The position numbers and the translations under genes are program-made. Below the pieces are notes generated by a model, which was not told the DNA's origin, did no database searches, and saw only the letters and a list, made by a program, of their open reading frames with translations. Positions 9,098 to 17,363 of a DNA stretch of 64,000 bases are shown piece by piece. Position 1 is the stretch's first letter, and the number at the start of each line of letters is the position of its first letter. The stretch spans positions 124,001-188,000 of the forward strand of contig CAZEFT010000002.1 of assembly GCA_964511495.1 (NCBI GenBank). The letters run 5' to 3'. Source of the stretch: Litorimonas sp964511495 (GTDB taxonomy: Bacteria; Pseudomonadota; Alphaproteobacteria; Caulobacterales; Maricaulaceae).

Positions 9098-10303
9098 TTA
9101 TCGCCCGTATTTTTTGATGAAAGCGGCTAAGTCGTCATAGAGACCATCTTTATTGGCATGTTGCGCATAGGCGGAGGCTTGTGACAGCCACTCTCCAGTG
9201 CTTGGTCGAACTTCATGTAAAGCTTCTTGAAAATGTGCTAGAGAGAGTGGCGCGATTGAACCAAGATCATCGCTTTCCTCAATGGCATAATCCAGAGCCG
9301 TATCGACTAAGCCTATAAGGTCAGCGCCTGAAAAACCGGACGTTTTCCCAATAATAGGAGAGAGGTCCAAATTCTCTGTTACCGGTCTGTCATCAAGCTG
9401 GTTCTTTAAAATGAATCGCCGTGCGAGTTTGTCCGGTGGCGGAACGAAAATCGTGCGATCAAATCGGCCCGGACGACGAAAGGCGGAGTCGAGCGACCAA
9501 GGCACATTAGTCGCGCCTAATAGTAAAACGCCGTCATTGTCTGACTCAAAACCGTCCATTTCTGTCAGCAAAGCTGAAACTGTTGTATTGACCCGGTGCA
9601 TATCGCCAAATTCGCGTTTCTGGGCGAGCGCTTCTACTTCATCAAAGAAGACGACGACGGGTTTGTTGTGACGGGCGCGGGCAAACATATCGGCAATGTT
9701 TTTTTCCGAACTGCCTATCCAACGATCCAGAATGTCGGATGCTTTAATATTCATGAAAGTCGCATTACACTCATGGGCGAGGGCTTTGGCTAACATGGTT
9801 TTGCCGCAACCAGGCGGGCCATACATTAATACACCTCCGCCGGCCCGGCGTTTAAACTTGGCAAAGAGCTCTTTTTTCAAAAAGGGGTTGATAATGCGCC
9901 GCCGCATTTGCTGCTTCACTTTTTCCAAACCGCCAATATCGTCAAAAGAGATTGTCTCTCCGCCCGCCTGAGTAGTGGGCACTGAGGGCGGCGCAATGTC
10001 ATTGCTAGCCTTGGCAAGGCTGACAACATTGTCGGGTAGGTTCCCCAAAAGTTGTGGCGCCCATTTATCGGCCAGAGCGCGTGCCTCCGCTTCGTTTAGC
10101 AATAAGACGATGCGTTCTTTCAATTTAATATCTGAATAGTCGTCCGGATTAACACCGTCCAAACCATAAGAGATTAAGTCGCTATCAGGAGCGGTCTCTA
10201 AAAGGGCAACCAAAGCTGAGAGAAGTCCTGCCTGTCCGGGGGCGTTTTGCACGACCGCTCTCATTTCTTTAATGGCTGATTTGGAATCTATACTGTCACT
10301 CAT
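9098..10303 (-). CDS. AAA+ ATPase, Cdc48/Vps4/FtsH-like single-ring type
   Basis: This 401-residue classical AAA ATPase has an N-terminal helical region of about 115 residues with no membrane segment, then one AAA module. Walker A is GPPGCGKT at 162-169. The pore loop WIG is at 195-197, as in substrate-threading unfoldases. Walker B is VVVFFDE at 216-222 and sensor 1 is ATN at 264-266. The second region of homology carries the arginine fingers in 'RRPGR' at 276-280, and 'GFSGADL' starts the lid at 323. All ATPase residues are present, so it should be active as a hexamer. No protease domain follows, unlike FtsH. Its start lies six bases after the stop of the TPR membrane protein, so the two form an operon. 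A membrane-associated remodelling or unfolding role is inference. Confidence 0.85.
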   Translation of the reverse strand: MSDSIDSKSAIKEMRAVVQNAPGQAGLLSALVALLETAPDSDLISYGLDGVNPDDYSDIKLKERIVLLLNEAEARALADKWAPQLLGNLPDNVVSLAKASNDIAPPSVPTTQAGGETISFDDIGGLEKVKQQMRRRIINPFLKKELFAKFKRRAGGGVLMYGPPGCGKTMLAKALAHECNATFMNIKASDILDRWIGSSEKNIADMFARARHNKPVVVFFDEVEALAQKREFGDMHRVNTTVSALLTEMDGFESDNDGVLLLGATNVPWSLDSAFRRPGRFDRTIFVPPPDKLARRFILKNQLDDRPVTENLDLSPIIGKTSGFSGADLIGLVDTALDYAIEESDDLGSIAPLSLAHFQEALHEVRPSTGEWLSQASAYAQHANKDGLYDDLAAFIKKYGR

Positions 10304-10309
10304 ATTTTC

Positions 10310-11278
10310 TTAGTAATCCCGGCTAAAGGTAAAGTCTTGTTTTTTCCTCGCGCGCGCCATGCCGATATGTTGAAAGCCGAAAAGCAGATAGAGCGCGAAT
10401 CCGATATTCCCAAAAACAATCAGAACGTTAAGCGGAGGAACATTCATATTAGCAGAGTCCATGGCGATAGGGATAATCATGGAAATCCCTAACCCAATTG
10501 CCATGAAGAGGTAATTGAACGGAATGCGGATAAGCCAAGGCAGTCGTGTTGAGACACTGGCATTTAAAACAATGAACGCCATGGCCCCCCAAAATATCGG
10601 GATAAGCCCCATTGTCGCTACGACAATCACCTCATTATAAGCAGGGGCCATAGGCGGGTCGACTTCCTTGGCGAGTTTAGCTTGTCTTAAGGCTGTCGGT
10701 AACCGCCCGGTAAGCACATTGGTAACGGACAGAGCATAAAGCAGGTCTGGATCATTGGGGGTTTCGGCCAAGGCCTCATTCATCATCTTGCGGGATGTGT
10801 ATATATGCCCTGATTCCGCGCGAGTGTCGGCTTCTAAGCTGTCTAGCCATTGCGGATCGAAATACCCTTTTTCTCTCGATTGCTGAATGAGTTTACGGGC
10901 CTTTCGCGGTGGCCAGAAGTGATAGGCGTAATAGAGGCGGGCTTGTTCCAAGTGAATGGGGTGATTGGCTAATCGATCTTGGAGGGCCTTAAAAAGTTTC
11001 GTTGCCTCCGACTTTCGCTTGAGCAGGCAGAGCGCATGGAGTTGAAAAACCGCCGCATAAGGGCAATTGGGAAGGCGCTCCAAACGCCAAAGGGTGAGGG
11101 CTAGAGCTTGTCCATAACTCTGATTGGCCACTCTCACATCATAAAGCACTTCAAAAGCATCGAGATTGTCATCTTGTTTTTTTAAAACCTCTTGTGCGAG
11201 GTCTTTTGCACGGTTGAGGTTCCCCGCGCGCAGCATGGCTTGTGCCGTTAAAACTTTTGCCTCAAGATCATCTTCCAT
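10310..11278 (-). CDS. TPR-repeat membrane protein, partner of the AAA+ ATPase
   Basis: This 322-residue protein has two parts. Residues 1-205 are helical with tetratricopeptide-like repeats, clearest at 7-40 ('AQAMLRAGNLNRAKDLAQEV') and 160-205 ('ALAETPNDPDLLYALSVTNV', 'GRLPTALRQAKLAKEVDP'). Residues 216-240, 252-274 and 283-303 are three membrane helices, followed by a basic tail. With no signal peptide, the TPR half should be cytoplasmic. It precedes the AAA+ gene by six bases on the same strand, so it probably recruits that ATPase or its substrates to the membrane. I know no characterised function for such a pair. Start ATG 11278 has a GGGGGA purine tract about five bases upstream. Confidence 0.75.
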   Translation of the reverse strand: MEDDLEAKVLTAQAMLRAGNLNRAKDLAQEVLKKQDDNLDAFEVLYDVRVANQSYGQALALTLWRLERLPNCPYAAVFQLHALCLLKRKSEATKLFKALQDRLANHPIHLEQARLYYAYHFWPPRKARKLIQQSREKGYFDPQWLDSLEADTRAESGHIYTSRKMMNEALAETPNDPDLLYALSVTNVLTGRLPTALRQAKLAKEVDPPMAPAYNEVIVVATMGLIPIFWGAMAFIVLNASVSTRLPWLIRIPFNYLFMAIGLGISMIIPIAMDSANMNVPPLNVLIVFGNIGFALYLLFGFQHIGMARARKKQDFTFSRDY

Positions 11279-11356
11279 CGTAAAATCCCCCGAACAATGG
11301 CGTTAAAAAAGCAAGGCCCAACCGTCAAGATGGCATATGTATAAGCCTTTGATGTT

Positions 11357-11375
11357 ATTGCGAGTTATTCTCAAT
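11357..11375. promoter_or_regulatory. Fur-box-like palindrome
   Basis: The 19-mer ATTGCGAGTTATTCTCAAT is a near-perfect interrupted palindrome (7 of 9 positions pair around T11366). Its core TGCGAGTTATTCTCA matches the 7-1-7 Fur pattern TGAGAATnATTCTCA at 12 of 14 positions. It lies 79 bases from the TPR gene start and about 160 bases from nuoA, in the divergent spacer between them. Complex I is one of the heaviest iron users in the cell, so iron control is reasonable, but the match alone cannot say which gene is controlled. Confidence 0.35.
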
Positions 11376-11428
11376 AAACCGTAAGTGTGTCGCACTGGAA
11401 AAGCTTCACATTTGCGCGTAAACACTGG

Positions 11429-11457
11429 TTGCAATCCTGTCGCCCTGTCTCTAGGTT
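11429..11457 (+). promoter_or_regulatory. Candidate promoter for the nuo operon
   Basis: TTGCAA at 11429-11434 and TAGGTT at 11452-11457 are separated by 17 bases, giving an acceptable housekeeping promoter about 80 bases ahead of nuoA. Neither hexamer is close to consensus, so this is only the best candidate in the 258-base spacer. Confidence 0.3.
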
Positions 11458-11536
11458 CCGCGCGATTATGAACAGTATGTAAGATGTGAGTCCTTAGCGC
11501 TATCGTCCTCATCTTGCTCCAGATGTAAGAGTTCTC

Positions 11537-11902
11537 ATGAACGACTTTTTGTTGGAATATCTTCCGGTCATTATTCTCTTCGGCATCGCTACCGCCTTGA
11601 GTTTGTTGTTTTTAGTGGCGGCCAAAATATTTGCGCCCGCCAGTCCTGATAGTGAAAAAGTATCGACCTATGAGTGCGGCTTTAATGCCTTTGACGATTC
11701 CCGAATGAAGTTTGATGTCCGGTTTTACCTTGTGGCGATTCTCTTCATCATATTTGATATCGAAGTTGCGTTTCTCTTTCCTTATGCCGTGACGCTGGAT
11801 CAAGTTGACCTCTGGGCTTGGGTTGTTGTGATGATTTTCTTGGCTGAATTGGCCGCTGGTCTCGCTTACGCGTGGCAGCGCGGCGCATTGGACTGGGAAT
11901 AG
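11537..11902 (+). CDS. nuoA: NADH-quinone oxidoreductase subunit A
   Basis: NuoA is a 121-residue membrane-arm subunit of complex I near the quinone site. Three membrane helices lie at about 7-28, 62-83 and 93-113. The long loop holds the conserved 'YECGFNAFDDSR' (45-56, Cys47), whose mobility accompanies the active/deactive change in complex I. The second helix carries the acidic 'IIFDIEVAFLFP' motif (71-82). Length and start are standard. It opens the fourteen-subunit nuo operon. A possible promoter (11429-11457) and Fur-like site lie upstream, and nuoB begins 23 bases after its stop. Confidence 0.96.
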   Translation: MNDFLLEYLPVIILFGIATALSLLFLVAAKIFAPASPDSEKVSTYECGFNAFDDSRMKFDVRFYLVAILFIIFDIEVAFLFPYAVTLDQVDLWAWVVVMIFLAELAAGLAYAWQRGALDWE

Positions 11903-11925
11903 GGTAGGGAAGACGGAGAGAGACC

Positions 11926-12501
11926 ATGGCTATTATTACACCTGACAACCCTGCTTTCGGAACAGCCGCTCGCGACATTGGCACGCCTGCCTATGACCCT
12001 AAAAAACATGATCCGTTTTTTGATGGTTTGAGTGATCAACTCGCCGATAAAGGTTTTATCACGGCCGCTTCTGATGATTTGGTCACATGGGCTCGGACGG
12101 GCTCTCTTATGTGGATGACTTTTGGTTTGGCCTGCTGCGCTGTTGAGATGATGCAAGCCTCCATGCCGCGTTATGACGTGGAACGATTTGGTTTTGCGCC
12201 TCGCGCTTCGCCCCGTCAATCTGACGTGATGATCGTGGCCGGAACATTGACCAATAAAATGGCCCCGGCCTTGCGTAAAGTTTATGACCAAATGCCGAAC
12301 CCGCGCTATGTCATCTCAATGGGGTCATGCGCGAATGGTGGCGGATATTATCATTATTCCTACGCCGTAGTGCGTGGTTGTGACCGCATTGTTCCTGTAG
12401 ACGTTTATGTGCCCGGCTGTCCGCCAACCGCAGAAGCTCTGGTTTACGGAATTTTGCAGCTGCAAAAGAAAATCCGTCGTGAAGGCAATATCGAGAGATA
12501 A
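11926..12501 (+). CDS. nuoB: NADH-quinone oxidoreductase subunit B
   Basis: NuoB (191 residues) holds the terminal cluster N2, which reduces ubiquinone. The four 4Fe-4S ligands are visible: the unusual adjacent pair Cys70-Cys71 in 'GLACCAVEMM', Cys135 in 'MGSCAN' and Cys165 in 'VPGCPP'. The N-terminal 45 residues are a variable extension typical of alphaproteobacterial and mitochondrial PSST-type subunits. ATG 11926 follows an AGAGA ribosome site and the next gene begins 17 bases beyond the stop. Together with NuoD it forms the quinone-binding pocket. Confidence 0.97.
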   Translation: MAIITPDNPAFGTAARDIGTPAYDPKKHDPFFDGLSDQLADKGFITAASDDLVTWARTGSLMWMTFGLACCAVEMMQASMPRYDVERFGFAPRASPRQSDVMIVAGTLTNKMAPALRKVYDQMPNPRYVISMGSCANGGGYYHYSYAVVRGCDRIVPVDVYVPGCPPTAEALVYGILQLQKKIRREGNIER

Positions 12502-12518
12502 GTTCCAAGAGAAGCATT

Positions 12519-13115
12519 ATGGAAGACCTCAAAGACCATATCCTCGACCAACTCGGTGACGCTGTTAATTCAGCAGAGATTGAGTTTGGCGAATTATTGA
12601 TCAATATTCGCCGCGCAGAAATCGTGCGTGTCATTACCTTTTTGCGGGATGACCCAATATGTAAATTCGCGTCCTTGATCGATATTTGTGGTGTTGATTA
12701 TCCTTCGCGTGAGCGGCGTTTTGACGTGGTTTATCATCTTCTGTCTATGGCCCATAATACCCGCATTCGGGTGAAGGCGACAACGGATGAAACTCATCCG
12801 ATTAGCTCTATTGTGACAGTCTTTCCAAATGCGGACTGGTATGAGCGTGAAGCCTTCGACATGTATGGCATCATTTTTGACGAGCATCCTGACTTACGCC
12901 GTATCCTGACCGATTACGGATTTGAGGGATATCCGCTTCGCAAAGATTTCCCACTCTCAGGCTTTGTTGAGGTGCGCTATGACGAGGAACGTAAATCGGT
13001 GATTTATGAGCCGGTGAACCTGCCCCAAGAATACCGCAGTTTCGATTTCATGAGCCCATGGGAGGGTGCGAAATACGTTCTTCCGGGTGATGAGAAATCG
13101 GAGGAGAAGGCGTAA
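12519..13115 (+). CDS. nuoC: NADH-quinone oxidoreductase subunit C
   Basis: NuoC is the 30-kDa hydrophilic subunit (198 residues) of the complex I connecting fragment. It carries no cofactor and packs against NuoD and NuoI. The family signature is seen around residues 107-150, with 'WYEREAFDMYGIIFDEHPDL' followed by 'RRILTDYGFEGYPLRKDFP'. It is a separate polypeptide from NuoD, unlike the NuoCD fusion of enterobacteria. Its TAA stop shares a base with the ATG of the next, unrelated gene (TAATG), so that gene is translationally coupled to it. Confidence 0.96.
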   Translation: MEDLKDHILDQLGDAVNSAEIEFGELLINIRRAEIVRVITFLRDDPICKFASLIDICGVDYPSRERRFDVVYHLLSMAHNTRIRVKATTDETHPISSIVTVFPNADWYEREAFDMYGIIFDEHPDLRRILTDYGFEGYPLRKDFPLSGFVEVRYDEERKSVIYEPVNLPQEYRSFDFMSPWEGAKYVLPGDEKSEEKA

Positions 13116-13744
13116 TGCAAATTTCTGTAGCTAAAATTTTTGTAGTCTCTGCAACTGCTCTGGCGTTGTTTGTTGGTATTGAGAAAACGCAAGCACAAAC
13201 GTCCGTTATTGATGACCCTAAAGTCAAAGCCCTTATTGAAGCGCGTATGGCACAGGTTCGCCAGTTGTCTGATGCTGAGTTTGAACGTGCGGCCGAGCGG
13301 AGCCGTGTCGCCACGGATACAAATTTCAGTAAACTATCTAAAAAAGATATTAAACGCCTCGCAAAGCTAGGTGATGCCGTTTGGTTGGATTGCGAAAAGG
13401 CCGCTGCTATGGGTTATGCGGAAGCGAAAACCAGAGATTTAACGGACAAAAAGAACCTCTCGCGAGTAAATGATGAGCGCCTGCGGACAGTAATCTATAG
13501 TCATATGCGGTCTAAGTTGCAGGGTCATGAAAAGTATAAGTCTAATGGTATAGATTTCGAAGAAGCGAAATCTCAAACCGACACTGATGGTTGGAGACTG
13601 TTCGTGGCTACGAGAGGTCTGAAATGTCAGTTGGATTTGATTGATGTGAAACTTTCTGGTGATTTCGATAATGGTTTTGCTTTTTATGGCAAAAGCTCGA
13701 AGGCGGCTGACCTATACCGGAGAGAGGAGCCTTCTAATGGGTAA
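13115..13744 (+). CDS. Secreted protein of unknown function inserted in the nuo operon
   Basis: This 209-residue protein is not a complex I subunit that I recognise. Residues 1-27 form a Sec signal peptide (hydrophobic 'FVVSATALALFVGI', cleavage probably after TQA). The mature part is charged and mostly helical, with only two cysteines (93 in 'WLDCEKAAAMGY' and 171 in 'GLKCQLDLI') that could form a disulphide in the periplasm. Its ATG overlaps the nuoC stop by one base and its stop overlaps the nuoD start by eight, so expression must follow complex I. Reading frame, ribosome site and codon use look like the neighbours, arguing against a recent insertion. Complex I acts on the other side of the membrane, so a role in assembly or respiratory stress is speculation. 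Confidence 0.75.
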   Translation: MQISVAKIFVVSATALALFVGIEKTQAQTSVIDDPKVKALIEARMAQVRQLSDAEFERAAERSRVATDTNFSKLSKKDIKRLAKLGDAVWLDCEKAAAMGYAEAKTRDLTDKKNLSRVNDERLRTVIYSHMRSKLQGHEKYKSNGIDFEEAKSQTDTDGWRLFVATRGLKCQLDLIDVKLSGDFDNGFAFYGKSSKAADLYRREEPSNG

Positions 13745-14933
13745 GCAAGAAGCTATTCTCGAGGGGGATGACCGTAACTTCACCATTAACTTTGGGCCGC
13801 AGCATCCTGCGGCGCATGGTGTGCTGCGTCTTGTTCTGGAGCTTGAAGGTGAAATCGTCGAGCGAGTCGATCCACATATTGGTCTTTTGCATCGTGGCAC
13901 GGAAAAACTGATTGAGCATAAGACTTATCTGCAGGCCATCCCGTATTTTGATCGCCTAGATTATGTCGCGCCGATGAATCAAGAGCATGCTTTCTGTCTG
14001 GCGATTGAAAAGCTCGCTAATATTGGTGTGCCGCGCCGGGCGCAATTCATCCGCGTTTTATATTCCGAAATCGGGCGTATCCTGTCGCACATGCTCAATA
14101 TTACAACCCAAGCTATGGATGTTGGCGCTTTGACGCCACCGGTTTGGGGATTTGAAGAACGTGAAAAGCTTATGGTGTTTTATGAACGGGCCTGTGGTTC
14201 GCGTATGCATGCCAATTATTTTCGTCCCGGTGGTGTTCACCAAGACCTTCCGCCGGCGCTTATCAATGATTTGCTGAATTGGTGCGATCAATTCCCTGAA
14301 AAACTTCAGGACATTGAAACTCTCCTGACTGAAAATCGTATTTTCAAACAGCGCAATGTTGATATTGGCATTGTATCCAAGCAGGATTGCTATGATTGGG
14401 GCTTTTCGGGCGTCATGGTGCGTGGTTCAGGTATTCCTTGGGATTTGCGTCGGGCGCAGCCTTATGAAGTTTACTCCGAACTCGATTTCAAGATTCCATT
14501 AGGTAAAAATGGCGATTGTTATGATCGCTATCTCTGCCGCGTAGAGGAAATGTATGAGTCCGTGAAAATCATGCGTCAGTGTCTGGAGCAGATGCCGGAG
14601 GGCCCTGTCATGACAACGGATAATAAATTTACGCCGCCCCGTCGCGCGGAGATGAAACAGAGTATGGAAGCTCTAATTCATCATTTCAAACTTTATACGG
14701 AAGGCTTCCATGTGCCCGCTGGTGAGGTCTATTGCGCGGTTGAGGCGCCAAAAGGCGAGTTTGGCGTTTATTTGGTATCAGACGGCACAAACAAACCTTA
14801 TCGTTGCAAGGTGCGAGCGCCGGGCTTCCCGCATCTCGCTGCAATGGATTACTTAAATAAAGGGCATATGCTCGCCGATGTTTCCGCCATTCTTGGTTCC
14901 CTTGACATCGTGTTTGGAGAAATTGACCGATGA
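13737..14933 (+). CDS. nuoD: NADH-quinone oxidoreductase subunit D
   Basis: NuoD (398 residues from ATG 13737) is the 49-kDa subunit that lines the ubiquinone cavity together with NuoB; it descends from the large subunit of NiFe hydrogenases. The signature 'FTINFGPQHPAAHGVLRL' occurs at residues 15-32 and 'LLHRGTEKLIEHK' follows. The frame is open further upstream, but the earlier in-frame ATG at 13659 lies inside the preceding gene and encodes no family sequence. ATG 13737 has GGAG at 13726-13729, seven bases away, so I take it as the start. The C-terminus ends in the usual 'DIVFGEIDR', and its stop overlaps the nuoE start by four bases (ATGA). Confidence 0.97.
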   Translation: MGKQEAILEGDDRNFTINFGPQHPAAHGVLRLVLELEGEIVERVDPHIGLLHRGTEKLIEHKTYLQAIPYFDRLDYVAPMNQEHAFCLAIEKLANIGVPRRAQFIRVLYSEIGRILSHMLNITTQAMDVGALTPPVWGFEEREKLMVFYERACGSRMHANYFRPGGVHQDLPPALINDLLNWCDQFPEKLQDIETLLTENRIFKQRNVDIGIVSKQDCYDWGFSGVMVRGSGIPWDLRRAQPYEVYSELDFKIPLGKNGDCYDRYLCRVEEMYESVKIMRQCLEQMPEGPVMTTDNKFTPPRRAEMKQSMEALIHHFKLYTEGFHVPAGEVYCAVEAPKGEFGVYLVSDGTNKPYRCKVRAPGFPHLAAMDYLNKGHMLADVSAILGSLDIVFGEIDR

Positions 14934-16051
14934 GCGCACGCCGATTAGCGATACGCCAGCCTGACAATTTTTCTTTTTCTGCGTCTGCTGAAAAAGAGAT
15001 TCAGTCTTGGGTGAAAAAATATCCTGAAGGCCGTCAACGCTCGGCGCTGATTCCGGCTCTTTGGATTACGCAAAAAGATGCGGGTGGTTGGTTGCCGGAA
15101 AAAGCCCTTCGCGCTGTCGGTGACATGCTCGGCATGGCTTATATTCGCGTCTATGAGGTCGCAACATTCTACACCATGTTCAATTTGCGTCCTGTCGGCA
15201 CACATTACGTTCAAATGTGCGGCACCACGCCATGTTGGTTGCGCGGATCGGATGAGCTGAAAGCCATGTTGGAGCGTAAAATCGGGCCGCAAAATGCGCT
15301 TTCGGAAGACGGCAAGCTATCATGGCTCGAAGTGGAATGTTTGGGGGCCTGTGCAAACTCGCCCATGGTGCAAATTTCTAATGCTGACGGTGATCACTAT
15401 TACGAAGACCTAACGGCTGAAAGTTTAGAGACCGTTCTAGATGACTTGGTGGCGGGAAAAGTCCCCACGCCGGGCCCACAAAATGACCGTCATACATCCG
15501 AACCTGTTGGTGGTGCGATGGTGCTGACAACGAAGAATATGTCCAAAGCGCGTGGCAAGCTGGTCAAACTTCCTAATGCCGAGAAAAAGGCTAAAATCAA
15601 CTATTACGAATGGGATCCGAAAGATCGCCGCGCCACAAAAGGCGGATGGGTGGATCCTAAATCCAAAGCAAGCGCGGATCCGAAAAAGCGCCCCGCTAAT
15701 GATGGGAAAGACCTCTCGGCGGGCCTAGAAGAAAAGCCTGTCTATGCGGCTCGTCCTAAACGGGCTCGTAAACCCGCTGATAAGAAACCTGCTCCGCAGG
15801 TCATCTATACAGAGGGTCCGACTGCTGGAGAGCCGGATGACCTTAAGGAAATCAAAGGTATAGGCCCAAAGTTTGAATCGGATTTGAACGCCAAGGGTAT
15901 CTATTACTTCCGCCAAATCGGTGCTTGGAAAGCCAAGGATGTGAAGATGGTTGAAGAGATTATCGGCAAATTCCCGGGGCGTATTAAGCGTGATGAGTGG
16001 GTTAAGCAGGCCAAAGCGCTTGCGAAAGAGCAAGCAAAGAAGGCTAAGTAA
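14930..16051 (+). CDS. nuoE: NADH-quinone oxidoreductase subunit E with C-terminal HhH-like extension
   Basis: NuoE (24-kDa subunit) carries the 2Fe-2S cluster N1a in a thioredoxin-like fold. Ligands are Cys97 and Cys102 in 'MCGTTPCWLRG' and Cys137 and Cys141 in 'CLGACANSPM'. The catalytic core ends near residue 185. The protein is 373 residues, about twice the E. coli length. Residues 190-300 are a Lys/Ala/Pro-rich linker, and 302-368 form a compact domain starting 'DLKEIKGIGPKFESDL' and containing 'RDEWVKQAK'. This resembles helix-hairpin-helix units and is clearly related to the tail of ribosomal protein S2 in this window. Such extended NuoE proteins are known in alphaproteobacteria, but the role of the tail is not established. 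Confidence 0.95.
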   Translation: MSARRLAIRQPDNFSFSASAEKEIQSWVKKYPEGRQRSALIPALWITQKDAGGWLPEKALRAVGDMLGMAYIRVYEVATFYTMFNLRPVGTHYVQMCGTTPCWLRGSDELKAMLERKIGPQNALSEDGKLSWLEVECLGACANSPMVQISNADGDHYYEDLTAESLETVLDDLVAGKVPTPGPQNDRHTSEPVGGAMVLTTKNMSKARGKLVKLPNAEKKAKINYYEWDPKDRRATKGGWVDPKSKASADPKKRPANDGKDLSAGLEEKPVYAARPKRARKPADKKPAPQVIYTEGPTAGEPDDLKEIKGIGPKFESDLNAKGIYYFRQIGAWKAKDVKMVEEIIGKFPGRIKRDEWVKQAKALAKEQAKKAK

Positions 16052-16053
16052 AT

Positions 16054-17361
16054 ATGGCTGAATTGTTACAGGATAAGGATCGTATTTTTCAGAACCTCTA
16101 TGGTTTGAAAGATTGGCGATTAGATGCTGCCCGAGAACGTGGCGCATGGTATGGAACGTCTGCCATGTTGGAGCAGGGTAAAGACTGGTTGATTGACCAG
16201 GTTAAAGCGTCAGGCCTGCGCGGTCGCGGCGGGGCCGGTTTCCCCACAGGACTGAAGTGGTCCTTTATGCCCAAAGAGGTCGGAAAACGCCCTCATTATT
16301 TAGTCGTGAATGCGGATGAGTCTGAGCCGGGATCTTGTAAAGATCGTGACATTCTGCGCCATGACCCACATCTTTTAATCGAAGGGTGCCTCGTCGCGTC
16401 TTTCGCTATGCAAGCCCATGCTTGTTATATTTATCTGCGTGGGGAATATATTCTGGAGCGCAACCGTCTCCAAGCCGCAATCGAAGAAGCTTATGCGGCC
16501 GGATTGGTCGGCAAAAATGCCTGTGGTACCGGCTGGGACTTCGATATTTATATGCATCACGGGGCAGGAGCCTATATTTGTGGTGAAGAAACGGCGCTTC
16601 TGGAGTCTCTGGAAGGCAAAAAGGGACAGCCGCGATTGAAGCCTCCGTTCCCCGCAGGGGCCGGACTCTATGGATGTCCGACAACTGTGAACAATGTGGA
16701 GTCGATTGCCGTTGTGCCGACCATATTACGTCGCGGTGTGGATTGGTGGACGCAATTTGGACGTGATAATAATAAGGGCACGAAGGTCTTTTCTATTTCA
16801 GGCCATGTGAACAAGCCTTGCAATATTGAAGAGTCTTTATCCATTCCGATGAAAACGCTGCTCGAAGAGTATGCGGGCGGTGTGCGCGGCGGTTGGGATA
16901 ATCTCAAATGCGTTATTCCGGGCGGCTCCTCTGTGCCGCTCCTGCCAAAAGAAATTTGCGATACGGTGTTGATGGATTTTGATGCTTTGCGGGAACATCA
17001 GTCAGGTCTAGGAACTGCGGCGGTTATCGTTATGGATAAATCGACGGATGTTATCAAAGCCATTGCCCGGTTGTCCTATTTCTACAAACATGAAAGCTGT
17101 GGCCAATGTACGCCGTGCCGAGAAGGTACGGGTTGGATGTGGCGTGTGATGGAGCGTATGGTCAAAGGTGAGGCGGAAACCTCTGAAATTGATATGCTCC
17201 TCGACGTAACGAAACAGGTCGAAGGCCATACAATTTGTGCTCTTGGTGATGCTGCGGCGTGGCCTATCCAAGGCCTCATTCGCCATTTCCGTCACGAGAT
17301 CGAAGAGCGCATTGATAATTACAGAGCGAATAAGCCTGTCTTCGTTGAGGCGGCGGAGTAA
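16054..17361 (+). CDS. nuoF: NADH-quinone oxidoreductase subunit F (NADH/FMN)
   Basis: NuoF (435 residues) is the entry point of complex I: it binds NADH and FMN and holds cluster N3. The glycine-rich nucleotide site 'GLRGRGGAGFPTGLKW' lies at residues 54-69, and the FMN/NADH motif 'GAGAYICGEETALLESLEG' follows near 170. The 4Fe-4S ligands are Cys349, Cys352 and Cys355 in 'ESCGQCTPCREG' and Cys395 in 'HTICALGD'. ATG 16054 comes two bases after the nuoE stop, and nuoG begins two bases after its own stop. Confidence 0.97.
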   Translation: MAELLQDKDRIFQNLYGLKDWRLDAARERGAWYGTSAMLEQGKDWLIDQVKASGLRGRGGAGFPTGLKWSFMPKEVGKRPHYLVVNADESEPGSCKDRDILRHDPHLLIEGCLVASFAMQAHACYIYLRGEYILERNRLQAAIEEAYAAGLVGKNACGTGWDFDIYMHHGAGAYICGEETALLESLEGKKGQPRLKPPFPAGAGLYGCPTTVNNVESIAVVPTILRRGVDWWTQFGRDNNKGTKVFSISGHVNKPCNIEESLSIPMKTLLEEYAGGVRGGWDNLKCVIPGGSSVPLLPKEICDTVLMDFDALREHQSGLGTAAVIVMDKSTDVIKAIARLSYFYKHESCGQCTPCREGTGWMWRVMERMVKGEAETSEIDMLLDVTKQVEGHTICALGDAAAWPIQGLIRHFRHEIEERIDNYRANKPVFVEAAE

Positions 17362-17363
17362 TT

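Noticed and set aside
8398..10303. AAA+ and RHH genes as a toxin-antitoxin or phage-defence module
   Set aside because: The RHH protein is membrane-anchored and has no toxin-like neighbour, the ATPase is a classical remodeller, and the surroundings are core genes with no mobile features.
11128..11536. tRNA or small RNA in the nuoA spacer
   Set aside because: No cloverleaf, CCA end or strong terminator; only the Fur-like palindrome and a promoter candidate stand out.
13659..13736. Upstream ATG for nuoD
   Set aside because: The added residues are the overlapping frame of the preceding gene, and there is a good ribosome site for ATG 13737.
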